Origin: Syncephalis fuscata
Lineage: Eukaryota > Zoopagomycota > Zoopagomycetes > Zoopagales > Piptocephalidaceae
Direction: 5' to 3'
Assembly: GCA_025786725.1 (NCBI GenBank)
Contig: JAHLTZ010000005.1
Coordinates: 744,001 to 808,000, forward strand
Length of the DNA: 64,000 nucleotides
Within the stretch, counting starts at the first letter, position 1. The number at the start of each line of letters is the position of its first letter. The notes beneath the pieces were generated by a model that saw only the letters and a program-made list of their open reading frames with translations, was not told where the DNA came from and did not search any database. Shown in pieces: positions 1-12,764 of this stretch. A program made the translations under genes and the position numbers.

Positions 1-3000
1 TAGTATGAGAAAAGACCGCTAGACACGTGCTGCCAACTCTACTGTGGTCAGAATAGTAGCAAGGACAATATAGCTAGTGGGTAGATAGTAATAGAAATAG
101 ATATAGATATGCCGAGAAACCCGTTGACACAAACATACATACATACAAAAACAAAAGGCGTTTCAAGTTAAAAGTAAGTAATAAGCGGAGTGAATACAGA
201 GAGAACAGAGTAAAATAAAGCTTTACCACAGAAAGGTCACCAAGACAACAGTACAAAAGATTTGTTGTTTTTGTTTTTGTTGTAGTTATTGTTATTGTAA
301 AGTGGATAGTAAAAGGTTTAAAAGCAACAAAGTGTAGTAATAGCTGGACAACTTTTGGCGCTCATCATAAGTGTGCGAGAATGAAAGATTGGTACGTGCT
401 ACGTGCGTATGCAAAACGTGGTCAGGTATAGAGAAAGACGTCGTAGACTAATGAATGTAGTGACAGTGGCGAAACAAAGAAAGATCTGGTAATAGCTAAA
501 GAAAGATAGCAAGGGGTGTTTAATGGCAAAAGTATGGATGATGAAAGAGAACCAAAAAATGCGCACTATTTCTTTCTTTTGTGTAGCGCGCAGATGATCG
601 ATAGTGGTCATCGGAGCCATAGGCGACAAAAGTAGCTTCTCTGCCTAAAAAGAGCAAAACCAGTCTAAACAATGGCTCATTTGGTGGTATCCTTTGCATG
701 GTGCAATTGATCCATGCAAAAGAAAAAAGTAAAGGCAAATAAACCTATTTGTAGTAGGCCTCGGATAGTCTAGACAATTTGTAACAATGCAGACTATCAT
801 GCAAAATGGACGACAAAATGTAATACGCATCACAATGACCATTGGTCTATAATAAAGTTTTTATGAGCTACTTACCGTCAATCTTTGTGCTCCAAGCAGT
901 TAATGAGATATGAATAAGGCAGCTGCCACTAGCAATGATGCGAATAGGTCGGTTAATCTAAGCGTGTGATGGTGTACAGATGAGAGTAGAAAACAATGCA
1001 GCCGCGTACACCTACGTGCATGCAAGCGCTAGATGTAGCCTATGTGCGCTGTTTTAAGAGAGAGAAGGCGAGAAAGAAAGCGAACAAACAAGTGAACGAC
1101 GAACGAAAAAACAGAAGGAAAGAGAGAGGGGGGAGGTCTAGGTAACCGAGAACTACCACAACAACAAACGAAGTGGTATTTATGAGTGAATTAGCAAATA
1201 AGCAGGGTATGCAAATAGCCAAGTGGCAGGTACAGCAAGCAAGGAGGTGAAATAGAAAGTGCAGCAAATGATGTTGAATAAAGCTTTGTTAATTGGAGTT
1301 GGTTGCGGTAATAAAAACGAAAAACGATTGAATCAAATCGTAGCAGCAGAGTAGCCAAGCACGGCGTCACACAAGCATGAAATACGTACACATGTCCATC
1401 TATAAATGCATGCACCAACAAGAGTAACATAATGGGCATTGCTTATCAGTTGTAATGATTGGTGTTTGGAAAGGCTCGGCGAAACGAGCTGATGGACGGA
1501 CCACGCACTACTTTGACACATGGTGCACGATCATGCAATGATGTCATAGAATGTACAATGGACTACTAGATAACAGATGACGACAGGCAGCTTTGCAATC
1601 TGGATAAGTAAAAGATAGTCTATGCCAACATTTTTAAGGGTGAACAGGTATAGTTTAATAAAAATGCAGATATAAAACAGCTAGACTGGCTGGCGAAAGA
1701 AACAGCGGCCGCAGTGGACAGTCAGGTGTAGGCTATCTTGCACTGCTGGCAGTTTCTATAATAGAACTGAAGCATGCTTGCTTGCTCGCATGATAAGCTG
1801 ATTTAGTGACAACATTCAAGTTAGTAGTATTCAGTAGCATGCGGATGATAAAGGAGATCAATAGTGGAGATACTGCATTGAGCAATTATGCAAGGAGATG
1901 CATTGCTGAATCAAGACCGAGCTACATTAGACGAAATAGAGCAGTACCGACAATAAATAACTTATATTAATTATAATTTACAAAAGCTTAATGATAGCTG
2001 TAGTTAAGTGGAGTTTTATTGGGCACAAATGATGTAATAGCGCCTCAATTGTTGAGGCAATAATTATAAACGATGCGACGATGGCGATGCATCTTTCGAT
2101 ATTACTAAGCAAATTACTTGAGAATGCATATTCATCTATAATTTGTAATGGTTGCTATTAAAAGAAATGACCCCGTTCAATGAAAAAATACATGGATTTC
2201 ATATGCGGTATTTCAATTCTTGTTCAATGACGACTAGCGACTAATGAAATTGATGCGCATAGACATCATTGGACTCTACATACAGCATATTAATCGTAAA
2301 ACAGCGCCAGTTATAGTAAGGATACCCATGTGCTGTGAGAAAATTTATACGCTTTCCCATGACAAACTTTAATGAAATATGATCGTGGGACAATACTTTG
2401 TTATTGTTGAAAAGCAATTTACGTAGTTTTATTTGATATTTACAATAATAAACTTATTATACTGCTACACAGCTCTACGTAATAAACGATGACACAAAGT
2501 CATGCTTTCTATCAATTACGACATGCAATATACATTTTGCGTGATGAAATACACAATAAAAATACCAACCAATCAGTTGATTATAACTCAGGCCTCTCAT
2601 TATAGGATAACAGTCATTCAAAGTTTTTTGGGATGTGCTCTTAGCCACCGGTATTTTTTTGCACCGCATTCGTTTCACGCACCTGATTTCGGTCAATGGA
2701 ACTGGACTGCTCGGCACACGCGCAAGCACACACAAACACACCTACCCAACACCGTTCAGGCTTCTTTGTTTTTTTTTCTTGATTGTTGTAACGTTTCACC
2801 AATGCAATAGGCGTATTGGGACTATTTCTCTCGTACATCACCTGAACTTACACAATCGTAGGCAGGCAACGACGATGGGTGAATAACCCGTGGACAAGCC
2901 GTGCTGACTATTTTCAAACCTGATTATAAAATGAAGAAAAATATTGCTTTTCTTTTGAATAACGAACTCAGCGCCTTCACCTTCGCCTCATATTCCCACC

Positions 3001-3420
3001 CATTGTAACTGAACCACTGTTCAAATCAATAACGGTATTTTTTATCTATACCATAGCTTAACGATTAAATTGTTTGCCCCCTAGTTATTACTGCTTTTTA
3101 CGAACGACATTTTTGAACTTTTTTAACGTCAATAGCTAGCAAACAAGTATTACTACGCCCACGTAAGTTAAACTGATCATTTCCGGTTTTATGTGCTATT
3201 TTAGTCCGCCATTTCATATCGGCTCTCATGAATACACTCCGCTTTTTTAGTACATAAATTCACGATTCGCATAACGTGCCCTCCACGTATTTGGCAATTG
3301 ACCGTTCCAACATTTTCCTCGATCCTACCTCCCTACTCCTTATTCTTGATCTACTCTTTTAACTAACTTATTCATATCTCTTCAGCCGTGCTGTACTAGC
3401 AAGTAATAGTCTATAACACC
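1..3420. other. Intergenic region, no supported gene
   Basis: I see no gene I can defend. The first 1.7 kb is purine-rich on the plus strand (pyrimidine-rich on the minus strand), which yields several minus-strand open frames of 60-80 codons with low-complexity F/L/S/Y-rich translations and no domain. Such pyrimidine bias resembles the stretch just upstream of the PTR2 start (3300-3400), so the left end may be promoter or leader DNA of a gene outside the window; that is inference. Small simple repeats such as (catacata) near 130-150 are present. The last ~120 bp before 3421 are CT-rich and are the likely promoter/leader of the transporter gene. Confidence 0.5.
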
Positions 3421-5005
3421 ATGGAGGAAATGACCGAAAAAGCCACGGCCAATATTTCGCTCGCCAATGACAGTAACGAACTTGTCGTCAAGAACGAACA
3501 GCCGCTTAAGCAGCAGAAACTTGATGAAGATCCTCCAGCGGACTGCGAAAAATTAATTGCAGGAACCGTTCCATGGTCTGCATGGTTCATTGTCGGTACG
3601 GAGCTATGCGAACGCTTCGCCTACTATGGTTCATCTCTTATTTTCCAAACGTATATGCTTGACGAACTGCACCTTCCTAAGAACAAGGCCACAGCCATCA
3701 ACCGTGGTTTTGTTTTTCTTGCCTATTTTACCACAGTTATTGGTGCTATCATTGCTGATGTAAAATTGGGTAAATTCCGTACTATTATTCTATTTCTCTC
3801 TTCTACACTGCCGGTCTTATCATTCTATCGGCATCGGCATCAGGATCCTCGCTCTCTGTTGGATTTGGCCTACCCGGTTTCATTATCGCTACCTATCTTT
3901 TCATTGCTAGCGGTACCGGTGGCATTAAATCAAATGTATCGTCGTTTGTTGCCGACCAAGTCAGGCCTGGATTCAAGCCCACCAGCACGCCAGGTATCTA
4001 CGTTGACTCACGTCTTACGCTCGAGGGTATTTTCCGCTACTTCTACTGGGCCATCAATGTCGGATCATTCCTTGGTATGCTTATCTGTCCCATCGTAGCT
4101 CGCAACAGCTACTCTTTGGCCTATGCAGTACCGGCCATTATGTTTGTGCTTGGTATTCTTCTGTTTATACTCGGACGCAACCGGTACTACAGCAAGCCTG
4201 CATCTCCAGACATTTTACTTAAAACTTACGGCTGCATCAAATACGCACTTACCCACCGTGAAGACAAATCGGTCGAGCATTGGCTACACCGTGCCAAGGT
4301 CCCGGGACAAGCCTGGGATGACAAATTTGTCAGCGATCTTGCCGAAACACTCAGCGCTTGCAAAGTATTTTTCTTCTACCCATTCTACTGGGCTCTCTAC
4401 GGTAACATGACTGATTGCTTCATCAGCCAGGGTGTTAGTATGGAACGTCCTAGCTGGCTGATGCACCACAACTTAACCTAATCAATGCCATTGTTATTAT
4501 CGTGGCAATTCCCGTTATGGACTCATTTATCTTCCCAGCGCTACGTCGTTGCGGCCTACGTCTCGGCCCTATTACCCGTATCACCATTGGCTTTGGCATT
4601 GTAACAGCTGGCTTTGTCTACGTCACTGTTTTACAGCACTTCCTTTACCAGACTGGTCCATACTATGACTTTACCACTGTGCCCAAAGACGTCGAAAAGC
4701 CATTCAACAATCTGTCCGTCTGGTGGCAAGTTCCTCCCTATATTGCCATTGGTATTTCCGAAATCTTCGCCTCGGCTACTGGGCTTGAATTTGCCTACAA
4801 GCGCGCCACCCCCGAACTCAAGTCGATTGTTATGTCGCTATTCCTTTTGACTAACTGCGGTGGCTCTTTGATTGGTTTGATCCTTGCTGAATGGTCTACC
4901 GATCCGTACTTTGTTACTATTTTCGGCATTGAAACCGCCGCAATGGCCGTGGTCACAGCCGTTTTCTACTGGTGCTTCCGACACTTGGATAATGTTGTTG
5001 TTTAG
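3421..5005 (+). CDS. PTR2: PTR2-family proton/oligopeptide transporter
   Basis: Proton-coupled di/tripeptide transporter of the POT/PTR2 family in the major facilitator superfamily, expected in the plasma membrane with 12 helices. Seen: a hydrophilic N-terminus of about 45 residues, the family motif ELCERFAYYG (about residue 60), the stretch GGIKSNVSSFVADQV, the second signature FRYFYWAINVGSF, and multiple hydrophobic helices to the C-terminal TAVFYWCFRHLD. The frame must step back one base at about 3795 (RTIILF to SLFYTAGLIIL, a T missing from a T run) and at about 4452 (ERPSW to ADAPQLNLINAI, probably a G missing). With those two bases restored the protein is about 525 residues, near the usual family size, and no intron is needed. 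I read the breaks as sequencing deletions because each side aligns without gap to the family pattern. CT-rich promoter upstream; 3' neighbour is a foldback repeat. Confidence 0.93.
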
Positions 5006-5111
5006 TTTCTTATTATATAAAATTGGATTTACGAGTTAGTTATATTATTTGTCTTGTTTGTGTATATGTATATGCTTGTGTGTAAAATGAATCCTATTAC
5101 TTCTTAAATAT

Positions 5112-5870
5112 CATTCAATCTATTGAACATGGGGACGGGCGGTAAGTTTTATTAATCATCAAATCATCACATTTATTGTGATTTGGAGACAAATGGCTAA
5201 CATTTAATAACGTTCAATCTATTGAACATGATGATGGGTGGTGAATGACATCAAAGTTTAAACTACTTATCGTAGATTTATTATTCAACATGCATATATC
5301 CTTTATTTACCTATATAGTTACCATTATTTATTTAAAATAATATACATTATTTAATGGCATATTATACACATTTTATTGCTTATATATTGCAAGTACATA
5401 TAGTTTGATTAGTAAGATAAGCAAAAAATGAGTTTTATGAATAATAAAGTTAGAAACAAACTTACAGTGCCATTGAATAGTGCGTATTAATTAAACAATA
5501 AAAGAGCAAAAGAATATAAAGAATATGCAAAGTAAAGTGGCGATTAGCAGCATTGAAGCTAATGAGCATATATGCATAATCAATGAGCGACATTGGTCGA
5601 AATTCATAAATAATAGAGTATCTAGTATATCATAGAATGATATATAGTAGTATGTAATAGAATGGGAATGATATAAATAAATGGTGGATATATGCATACT
5701 GGATAATGAATCTACAACGATGAGTATTTGATGATTAATGTCACTCACCACCCATCATCATGTTCAATAGATTAGATGTTAGTCATTTAACCACCAAATC
5801 GCAATAAATGTAATAATGTGATGATTAAATAAAACTCATCACTTGTCCCATGTTCAATAGAACGAAAATG
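5112..5870. mobile_element. MITE-like foldback element with ~135-bp inverted ends
   Basis: The segment 5112-5252 reappears in inverted orientation at 5737-5870. Shared blocks include TCTATTGAACATG, CACATTTATTGTGATTTGG (right copy: ACATTTATTGCGATTTGG) and CATGATGATGGGTGGTGA. The left arm carries the TCTATTGAACATG block twice. About 480 bp of AT-rich DNA without a supported ORF lies between the arms. Long terminal inverted repeats, small size and lack of coding capacity fit a non-autonomous DNA transposon or foldback element. A diverged single arm is visible near 12625-12665 (ATGTCACTCACCATCC then TGTTTAATAGAAC). I could not define target-site duplications. Confidence 0.65.
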
Positions 5871-6201
5871 TAGTCCAACTACGCGAATGTTATTAAAAAC
5901 AGCCATTTGACTACTAGGTGATAATAATATTAAATATACATAATATTCAATTTAGTAAATAAATAACAAAACCTATGTGCTTTTAAATCAAAAGTTAACA
6001 TATACCAATACAAGCTATTACTTGGTCATTTAAGCTATAATATTTAAGATTAAAGTCGTAATATAGCTATAATATCAAATATGATAATACAAATCAAAAA
6101 CAAGCATCAGTTGTCTTTATTTTTAGCTACATGCTATTGTTTTTATTTATTAAAATCAGTTATTATAAATTATAGGTATTATATGGTAGTTTATATTAAG
6201 T
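5871..6201. other. AT-rich intergenic spacer
   Basis: Strongly AT-rich DNA between the foldback element and the 3' end of the methyltransferase gene. No ORF, tRNA or repeat unit stood out. It probably holds the methyltransferase terminator on the minus strand. Confidence 0.5.
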
Positions 6202-8063
6202 CTAAGGCTTTCGTGCCCAGTAAAAATGAAACTTGGCTGTAGCACGCTCAACGTTTACTTCATTTTTAGCCGATCGCGCTAATGCCATGAAAGGATCTTT
6301 GTTAGGATCGATGGGCGACGATGGTATTGTATCAAAGTCATCAGGTAATGCTGGTAACCGGGCCATGTTCCGCGCCCAGTATATTAACGTATCATTCGGA
6401 TCGATGTCGTGTGGAATGGCCAAAATTGCTTTGTAAACAGAAAAGTAGAGCATTTTCATAAAACGCCAAGTAAATTCACCACGAACTGACCCCCAAGATC
6501 CTATTGGAATTTCCACAGCGTGATGATGTATATCGGTAAATCCGGCCAATTGAAGTAGCTGGTCAAAATACGGGTCACCTTAATGTCTATTCCTTGAGCT
6601 AGTAAATTTTCTTTCATCCAGCCATTAAGTATTTTGCAACATCGGCCCAGGGGTGCAATATCGGGGTCAAGTTCAACGAGTTCTATGTATCCGCCTGGTC
6701 GCAGCATTCGGTAAGCATCGCTTATACGAAAGGCCCATACTTCAAGAGGCGTGTAGAAAGACATCATTCGTTGGTGGATATAATCAAAATAACCATCGCT
6801 ATAGGGAGTTCTAGTGATCGAGCAAACATTAGAAAAAGCTAAAGAGCAGTGGTAGATTTGAGTAACATACGTTTACAAAGATTAACTATATCTATTCGAC
6901 AGTTGGGTGACAGTGCCGATTTACTAGATTCGTCTAAAGAAAATCCCTCACATCCACGGATTTTACATGATGGAAACTGCTTTCCCATAGACTGCTCACG
7001 TCAGTATCTAGACCGTTGTACTTTTAATAAGCAATTACTTACTACAATCCAAGCGCCGTCTTTCGCGCCAATATCCAAAATTCTACGCGGTTTTGTAATG
7101 GGCGCTGCATAGTCTTTTCTTATGACATAACGCAATAATTGCTGCACTAAATGATCTCTAAATATACAAAATACGTCGTGTTATAATCATACGCATATGC
7201 TTGCTCGTTTGCAATTACCTTGATGCCAAATCTTTTCTCGATTCTAGAAATTCAACACACACGCCAGTTATGCATCTTGCACAGTAGCTCACGCTATCTG
7301 TTTGCTGACATGCTCGCCAACGTGGAAAAAATCGAGTTGTCGGTGATGTTCGTCGACTGACCGACATTTGTCGCTGCATTTGACTCTGCTGCTCGCCTGA
7401 TTTCTCCAAAATGTGCTTCCATGTCGTATAGAATGATATAAATGCTGTCGACGCGTCCTGGTTAAGCTTTATTCCACTCGCTTGTTTAATGGGCACGTGA
7501 ACATAGTACTGGGTCACTGCTGCGCCTGAATCAGGAGATGGGCTACACGGACTGCTGTTTGTTTGATGGTGCGTCTGTTCTGGCATTAAATAAAGAGCGG
7601 GCCCAGTTTTACTGCGCTTGAGCTTCTCTCTGTTTTTGGCCAAGCAACCGGCAACGGTTTTTTTCATCTTTGCCACATTGCTAGAATGTCCCGCATCACA
7701 TATTAGTCTTTGTTCATGAGCAATGCCTCGAGAAGAACCCGGAAGCCGCTGCATAAGCTCTTTGCCTGGCATCTGGCCGTTTCCAAACTCGTTATAACCA
7801 TATCTGTCTTCGTCGCCTTTGATTGACGCGGGCGCCGAAGCTGGCACGAGATCTATTTCCTCTAACGCCATTTTAGACAGGTACTGGTGAGGCGAAAGGT
7901 CTCGTTGCAAGTCGACCGTATTTGGAAGCAATGCACTAGCTGCCTGCGCTTTTGCTTTTTCATTGGTGTCGCCTTCGGCCTTATCCTGGCAATGAGGATA
8001 CTGTTGATGAGGATTGCCGGTCCCATAAGGTTCTTTCCCCAATTGGCTTGTAGTTACACCCAT
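6202..8063 (-). CDS. SAM-dependent methyltransferase (class I, LaeA/UMTA-like)
   Basis: Class I S-adenosylmethionine methyltransferase of the fungal LaeA-like type; substrate unknown. The catalytic half is clear: motif I RRILDIGAKDGAWIV (near 7060), then GKQFPSCKIRG, PYSDGYFDYIHQRMM, YRMLRPGGYIELVELDPD and the C-terminal DIHHHAVEIPIGSWG. I infer three introns: 7158-7218 region (GTAATT...TTTAG), 6998-7048 (51 nt, GTAAGT, branch site TACTGAC, CAG) and a 32-nt one near 6840-6875 (GTATGT...TTAG), all joining in frame. One base is missing in a T run near 6556 (VTRI to DQLLQLAGFTDI). The first exon (7219-8063) encodes about 280 residues rich in Q, S, K and P with no domain I know. It starts MGVTTSQ, which fits the MGxxxS pattern for N-myristoylation; this is only a pattern match. 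The large N-terminal exon could in part be misassigned. Confidence 0.8.
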
Positions 8064-8640
8064 GTCTATAGATACATTTCACGCACACGATCAGGTGTTA
8101 GTAATAAAGGATAGGGCTTCACTAATTGAAATCAAGAAATAGGCAGATATTTTATTATGAAACTCGGCTGCTAGTTTATATCTAGTTGCATAGTTAGCAA
8201 CGAACACAAGCGTGGGATGAGCAAATGTTTCAGCCGATGCCGGACGAGTCTTGTTAAACTAAACGGGGCGAGTAAGTGTGCATATTTTTTGTCTTTTTGT
8301 CTGTCTCATGTTGCTAAAACATTCGCTTGCATGAAACCAGTTAACATGCTTTGAATACAATTGGTCGGTGGTTTACGACATGAATCAACTCCACATTCAG
8401 TAGCTGGGAGCAACCAATGAACTATAGTAGAATGTGCCGTAGCGAAAAGATAGCAGATACAACTAATATACAAACAACTCTGTAAATAAACAATTGCGCT
8501 TTAAATGATTTATAAAAATGTGTATTACACTAACAACTAAATGATAAGGCCATAGTTGCAAAATGCCATTAAACAAGGAATAATAGCTTTCCTTTGCCTG
8601 TTTGCTGTTGAAATAATCGACATAGTTTACATGGGGAAGT

Positions 8641-8933
8641 TTAGCCGCCTCGTGGCTTACGCATGTTCGTGGTGAACGATACTATAGTGCCAAATGTTAG
8701 TCATGCGGCTCTGGTTACTACGTGGCAATGCACTTACAAGGAAAGTAATATCTGAAGCTGATAGCCGGCGCTCCATCTATCGTCGAATCATGCTGCTGGT
8801 GGTTATGGGCCGGGATAGAGTCGCTTTTGTCCAAGGTGGAATGTGCAGTCTCTTTCGGTGCTGAGGTGTAAGGTTTGATGTTTAGTTTGGAGAGTAAATG
8901 TTGCTGAGCAACGGCTTGGATCGACGCGTCCAT
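8641..8933 (-). CDS. Small spliced hypothetical protein
   Basis: Not recognised. A minus-strand ATG at 8933 opens a frame beginning MDASIQAVAQQHLLSKL. It ends at an intron with strong signals: donor GTAAGT at 8737, branch-like TGACTAACA, acceptor TATAG at 8682, length 56 nt, typical of introns elsewhere here. After splicing the frame continues for about 13 codons (LSFTTNMRKPRGG) to TAA at 8641-8643, giving roughly 78 residues, hydrophilic, without signal peptide or membrane segment. It lies upstream of the methyltransferase on the same strand, so it could be an upstream exon or leader of that transcript rather than a gene of its own. The splice signals are the main support. Confidence 0.35.
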
Positions 8934-10145
8934 TATTAATACTACTACACTACTGCTATTGCTGATACAAATAGTAATAAAGCAAACTATTGGCGCAAAA
9001 GCACTAATTTTATGTAATGCGATGTACAACTAGGTCTATCGAGGCGTAGCGAGGAAGGATTGGAAGGAATGAACGCGAGCGATAGGGGGGCAGAGCAATG
9101 TTGGCCGGTTAAATGGACTTTCTTGGTTCTTGAGCATGCGCCGACGTATTTGTACAGACCATCCTGATGCGGCCAAAAGCATGATGTCCCGCAAGTATGA
9201 GAGCTTCCGTGTATCCAGCTGGCCTGAGCGATTCAATAAAGCCCATATTTAGTTACGTACATGCAGTGCAAAGAGTAAATCCAACAATTGAATACCAGCT
9301 GCAGCTGCAGCTTTGCACGCACATAGCCATAGCATGTGAACTCGACAATAGACACAATCACGCAAGTTGTCAGGCGCCATTTTGAATGTTGCCAAATACT
9401 GACGACGACAAGTTCAGCATGTCACCAGCTGTGGTAGAGCTACTTAAATGCTAGGATCCTGATATAGTAATCAGCTACCACATGTACTGATGTGGCACAT
9501 GTCTTCCCAGCAACATCCTTATTTGAACAGCTTGAAAGCACCCACAAACACACACACACCTCCACACGCACACATGCGCACATTATTAAATTATTGGTGT
9601 GTTAATTGCATTCACACAGCCACGTAAGACAAATATGCTACTTTTTACTGGTGTACCAAAATACACAACGATTAACACGACATGTTGGCGAAACTAAGTA
9701 GCACCATAATGCACTTTACAACAATCGTCATTATAATGGCCATTGTTACCGCCTCTGCTATATTAAAATTCAATAAAACTGCTTCTATACTTAGATCGCT
9801 TTGTACATATATGGGCGAATGGGCTTGATTTATATATATGTATGTATGTATAAAACATCCTGCTACATGCAACGCTGTAAAAAAGAAAAATAAACAGGTT
9901 TCTAGCTTACAGGAATGACGTTCAATGGTGGTGCACAACAAGGCCGTTGGTGCTACCGCTTCTCCTATGGCATTTTCGTTTCAAAAGACATAACTATAAT
10001 TCTATTGGGTTCTAGTATGGCCGTCCCATCTCGGCCGATATTGCCTGACCACGATTGACGCATCATCTTGAACATTGGCTAATAAATAAACGATGCCAGT
10101 GTTATACATCAGATAACTCCATTCTACTGTCTATCCGTTATAGCT
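8934..10145. other. Intergenic region between divergent genes
   Basis: Intergenic DNA between minus-strand genes on the left and the plus-strand glycosyltransferase on the right. It contains a CA-rich stretch at about 9539-9580 and a short (TATG) repeat near 9835-9850. Open frames here are short and without recognisable domains. A plausible promoter for the glycosyltransferase lies in the last few hundred bases, but I see no clear TATA box. Confidence 0.45.
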
Positions 10146-11959
10146 ATGAAATTTCTAACATCAAAAGTATGGCTATCAAATATTCTGTTGTCGCTATTGG
10201 CGCCCGCCACCTATAGCGCCGACAGCAGCCCATCTTCTCTACGATTCTACTGTCGGTTACATTGGGAACGCGTACACATTCAGTTCCTTTATTGGAAATT
10301 GGAAAAGAGTTGCTGAAGCGCAACCATCAGATTTTCTACGCAGCAAACGATGACCAAATTAGCTGGGCCGCCCATGTACTGAGGTGAAAACCATTAGTTA
10401 TGGTAAAAACTTTTTAACCCGTCCTGAAGTGGCTGCCCGTGCTAAAGGAGTAATTTATGCCAGTGATAATGTCGAGTCGGCTGAAGTGCCAGGCGATCCC
10501 ACGGCACTCTTCTATCTCGACTATACCATCGAGTATCCGCTGCTCCGTAGAATCATCTCGGGCGAGTGGAGCGACGGCAAGCCTATGGATGTCGTACTGT
10601 GTGATTTAATGGCCATTGCGTGTATGGACGCCGCCTATAGCCTTGGTGTCCCCTACATTATCTCCAGCATGGGCATTGGATATCAAGGTAATGAGGATGC
10701 ACCAACAGACATTTCAATGCAAAAATACATTAACCTGTACAACTATGACGACTACTAGGTTATGGCCACCAGCCCTATTTACCAGTAGTGCCTGGTAGCT
10801 TTGGTGTTACGCTAGAACATGCATCATTCTGGCAACGTTTTAGTAATAGTATCATTCTACCCGCTATTATAAAGTGGAAGCAATACAAAAATTTATCGTT
10901 ACAACATCAAAAACAGGTGCAATTTGGCGTAGAGTCTTATTCCGGACTTACCAAGCGCTACGACGATGGACTAGTGATTATTTCAACTTTTCCTGGACTG
11001 GAGGCAGGTTAATGAACCATCTGGTATTATAGCAATTAACTAGCTAAAACTAGCCTCCTATTCCACTGGCTGCCCATATTAGTTACATTGGGCCAACACT
11101 TCCCAAAGAGTATCCACCAATGACGGATGAGGTCGAATTATTCCTAAAAAATCGCAGCCGTGTTGTATTTGTGGCTTTTGGCAGTATTATCGTTGTGCCA
11201 CCAGAACGATATGAAATGCTTGTCACTGCACTTGTGGCAGCTTATCGCGCCAATCTACTAGACGGTGTTATTTGGGGCATGATGAATACAAACGCTAAAG
11301 ACATGCCTAATGTTATTTATCGTGAAAATACCGGTACAGGTGTACATACGGAAGAACATCGCATAAAAGACATGCTTTCTGGAGAACATCCATTTATTTG
11401 TATTATAAATCGTGCGTCACAGCGTGCTTTATTAAAACACCCCTCGGTAAAACTATTTGTTTCTCATTGCGGTCTTTTATCCGTTCATGAGGCGATAGAT
11501 GCTAAGACGCCAATACTGGGCATTCCAGGATTTGGTGATCAGCCACAGCTAGCATTGCACGTTGAACATCTTGGTATAGGACGCCGAGTACTATGGCCAT
11601 CGGTTAACACGCCTGAAATGCAAAAGAAATTGCACGATTTATTAGGCAATGAACATGCTAGTGGACTACAGGAAAACTTGGAGAAAGTTGCTTGTATGGC
11701 CACGATTTATGGACGTCGTCTACCATTTGCGGCGGATCTCGTTGAACTAGCAGCCATTCCAGGTGCTATTAAATTGTTGCAATCAGCCGACCGAAGAATG
11801 CCGTGGTGGAAAGCTCAGAATATAGATGTATGGGCAATATTAACATTGCTTTTATTACTACTTTCTGCTGGCACTATCTACTCTGCTATTCGGCTAACAT
11901 GTCATTTTAAATTAATGACCCATCGTGTTGAAGTAATTAACAAAATTAAAGCAGCTTAA
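10146..11959 (+). CDS. UDP-glycosyltransferase, membrane-anchored (GT1 family)
   Basis: UDP-glucuronosyl/UDP-glucosyl transferase of GT family 1, expected in the secretory pathway; acceptor unknown (sterol or lipid are common in fungi). The start at 10146 gives a signal peptide (MKFLTSKVWLSNILLSLLAP). The N-terminal acceptor half follows (VPLLEIGKELLKRNHQIFYA). The donor-sugar half holds VVFVAFGSI and the signature region FVSHCGLLSVHEAIDAKTPI with GFGDQPQ. A C-terminal helix (IDVWAILTLLLLLLSAG) and a short basic tail ending KIKAA suggest a type I membrane protein with the catalytic part in the ER lumen. The frame steps back one base near 10240, 10380 (C missing in HVPEVKT) and 10755 (NYDDYLGYG). 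Between 11005 and 11056 there is a probable 46-nt intron (GTTAAT...ACTAG), though phase requires one more lost base. Total about 580 residues. Confidence 0.85.
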
Positions 11960-12764
11960 TTGATGCAGCAAATACCACATTGCTATTGATTAATTAATAA
12001 TACGTATGCTTATTACTGTCGTTAAAGTCACTACTTTCCGAGTATGTAATAGTTAAAACAATAAAAAAACATTAAAATTAAATAAGGTAATGTGCAATTA
12101 AATATAAATTATATTTATTCAATCGCTAAAATAACTTGGTTTCTATACTAGGTATTTATTTATCATGATAATAATGGTAATAATAGCAATAAATAAAATA
12201 AATAACAGTTATACTAGCATTGTTACAATTAATTAATTACATGAATAAGCAGAGTTTCAAATTAAACTTGTGCATTTACTATACTTAAAATTCGCTTTCA
12301 TCACACATTTTATACTATTTAACTTTTATTAAACATCTGGAGCTATTTTACTTTTAGTCCCTATCCTTAAACTGAAGGATGAAAAAAATTATAGCTTAAA
12401 TAGTAAACCGTCGATTAGTTGTTGTACTGAAAAGCGTTATTTGTTGAAGCAGTGTTATATCAATTCCGATTGAATTAATCAGTGTCAATTAATCACCACT
12501 ATTTTTAATATCGAAATAAATAAATAGTATTTGATGCTACAATAAAATATAATAACTAAATAAATGTTAATCCATATTATTATTGCTGTAAAGTATTCAA
12601 AGCATTATAATTTGATATTTAATGTCACTCACCATCCAGTTACATGTTTAATAGAACAACAAATGTGTAGTTCAGTCAAGTAAAGAATGTCAATTTAGTC
12701 TTTTAACACTGAATTACATGAGTCTACTCATTATTTAATATAGGGAAGTTATTATAAACTGACT
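11960..12764. other. AT-rich spacer with a diverged foldback arm
   Basis: Very AT-rich intergenic sequence with no supported ORF. Around 12625-12665 it carries a diverged copy of the arm of the foldback element at 5112-5870. Nothing else recognised. Confidence 0.5.

Noticed and set aside
74-1521. Several minus-strand open frames of 60-82 codons at the left end
   Set aside because: Overlapping frames with F/L/S/Y-rich low-complexity translations from a pyrimidine-rich strand; no domain and no splice pattern.
2502-2886. Overlapping plus-strand frames upstream of PTR2
   Set aside because: Two frames overlap each other and show no domain or membrane pattern; likely chance in a moderately GC-rich promoter region.
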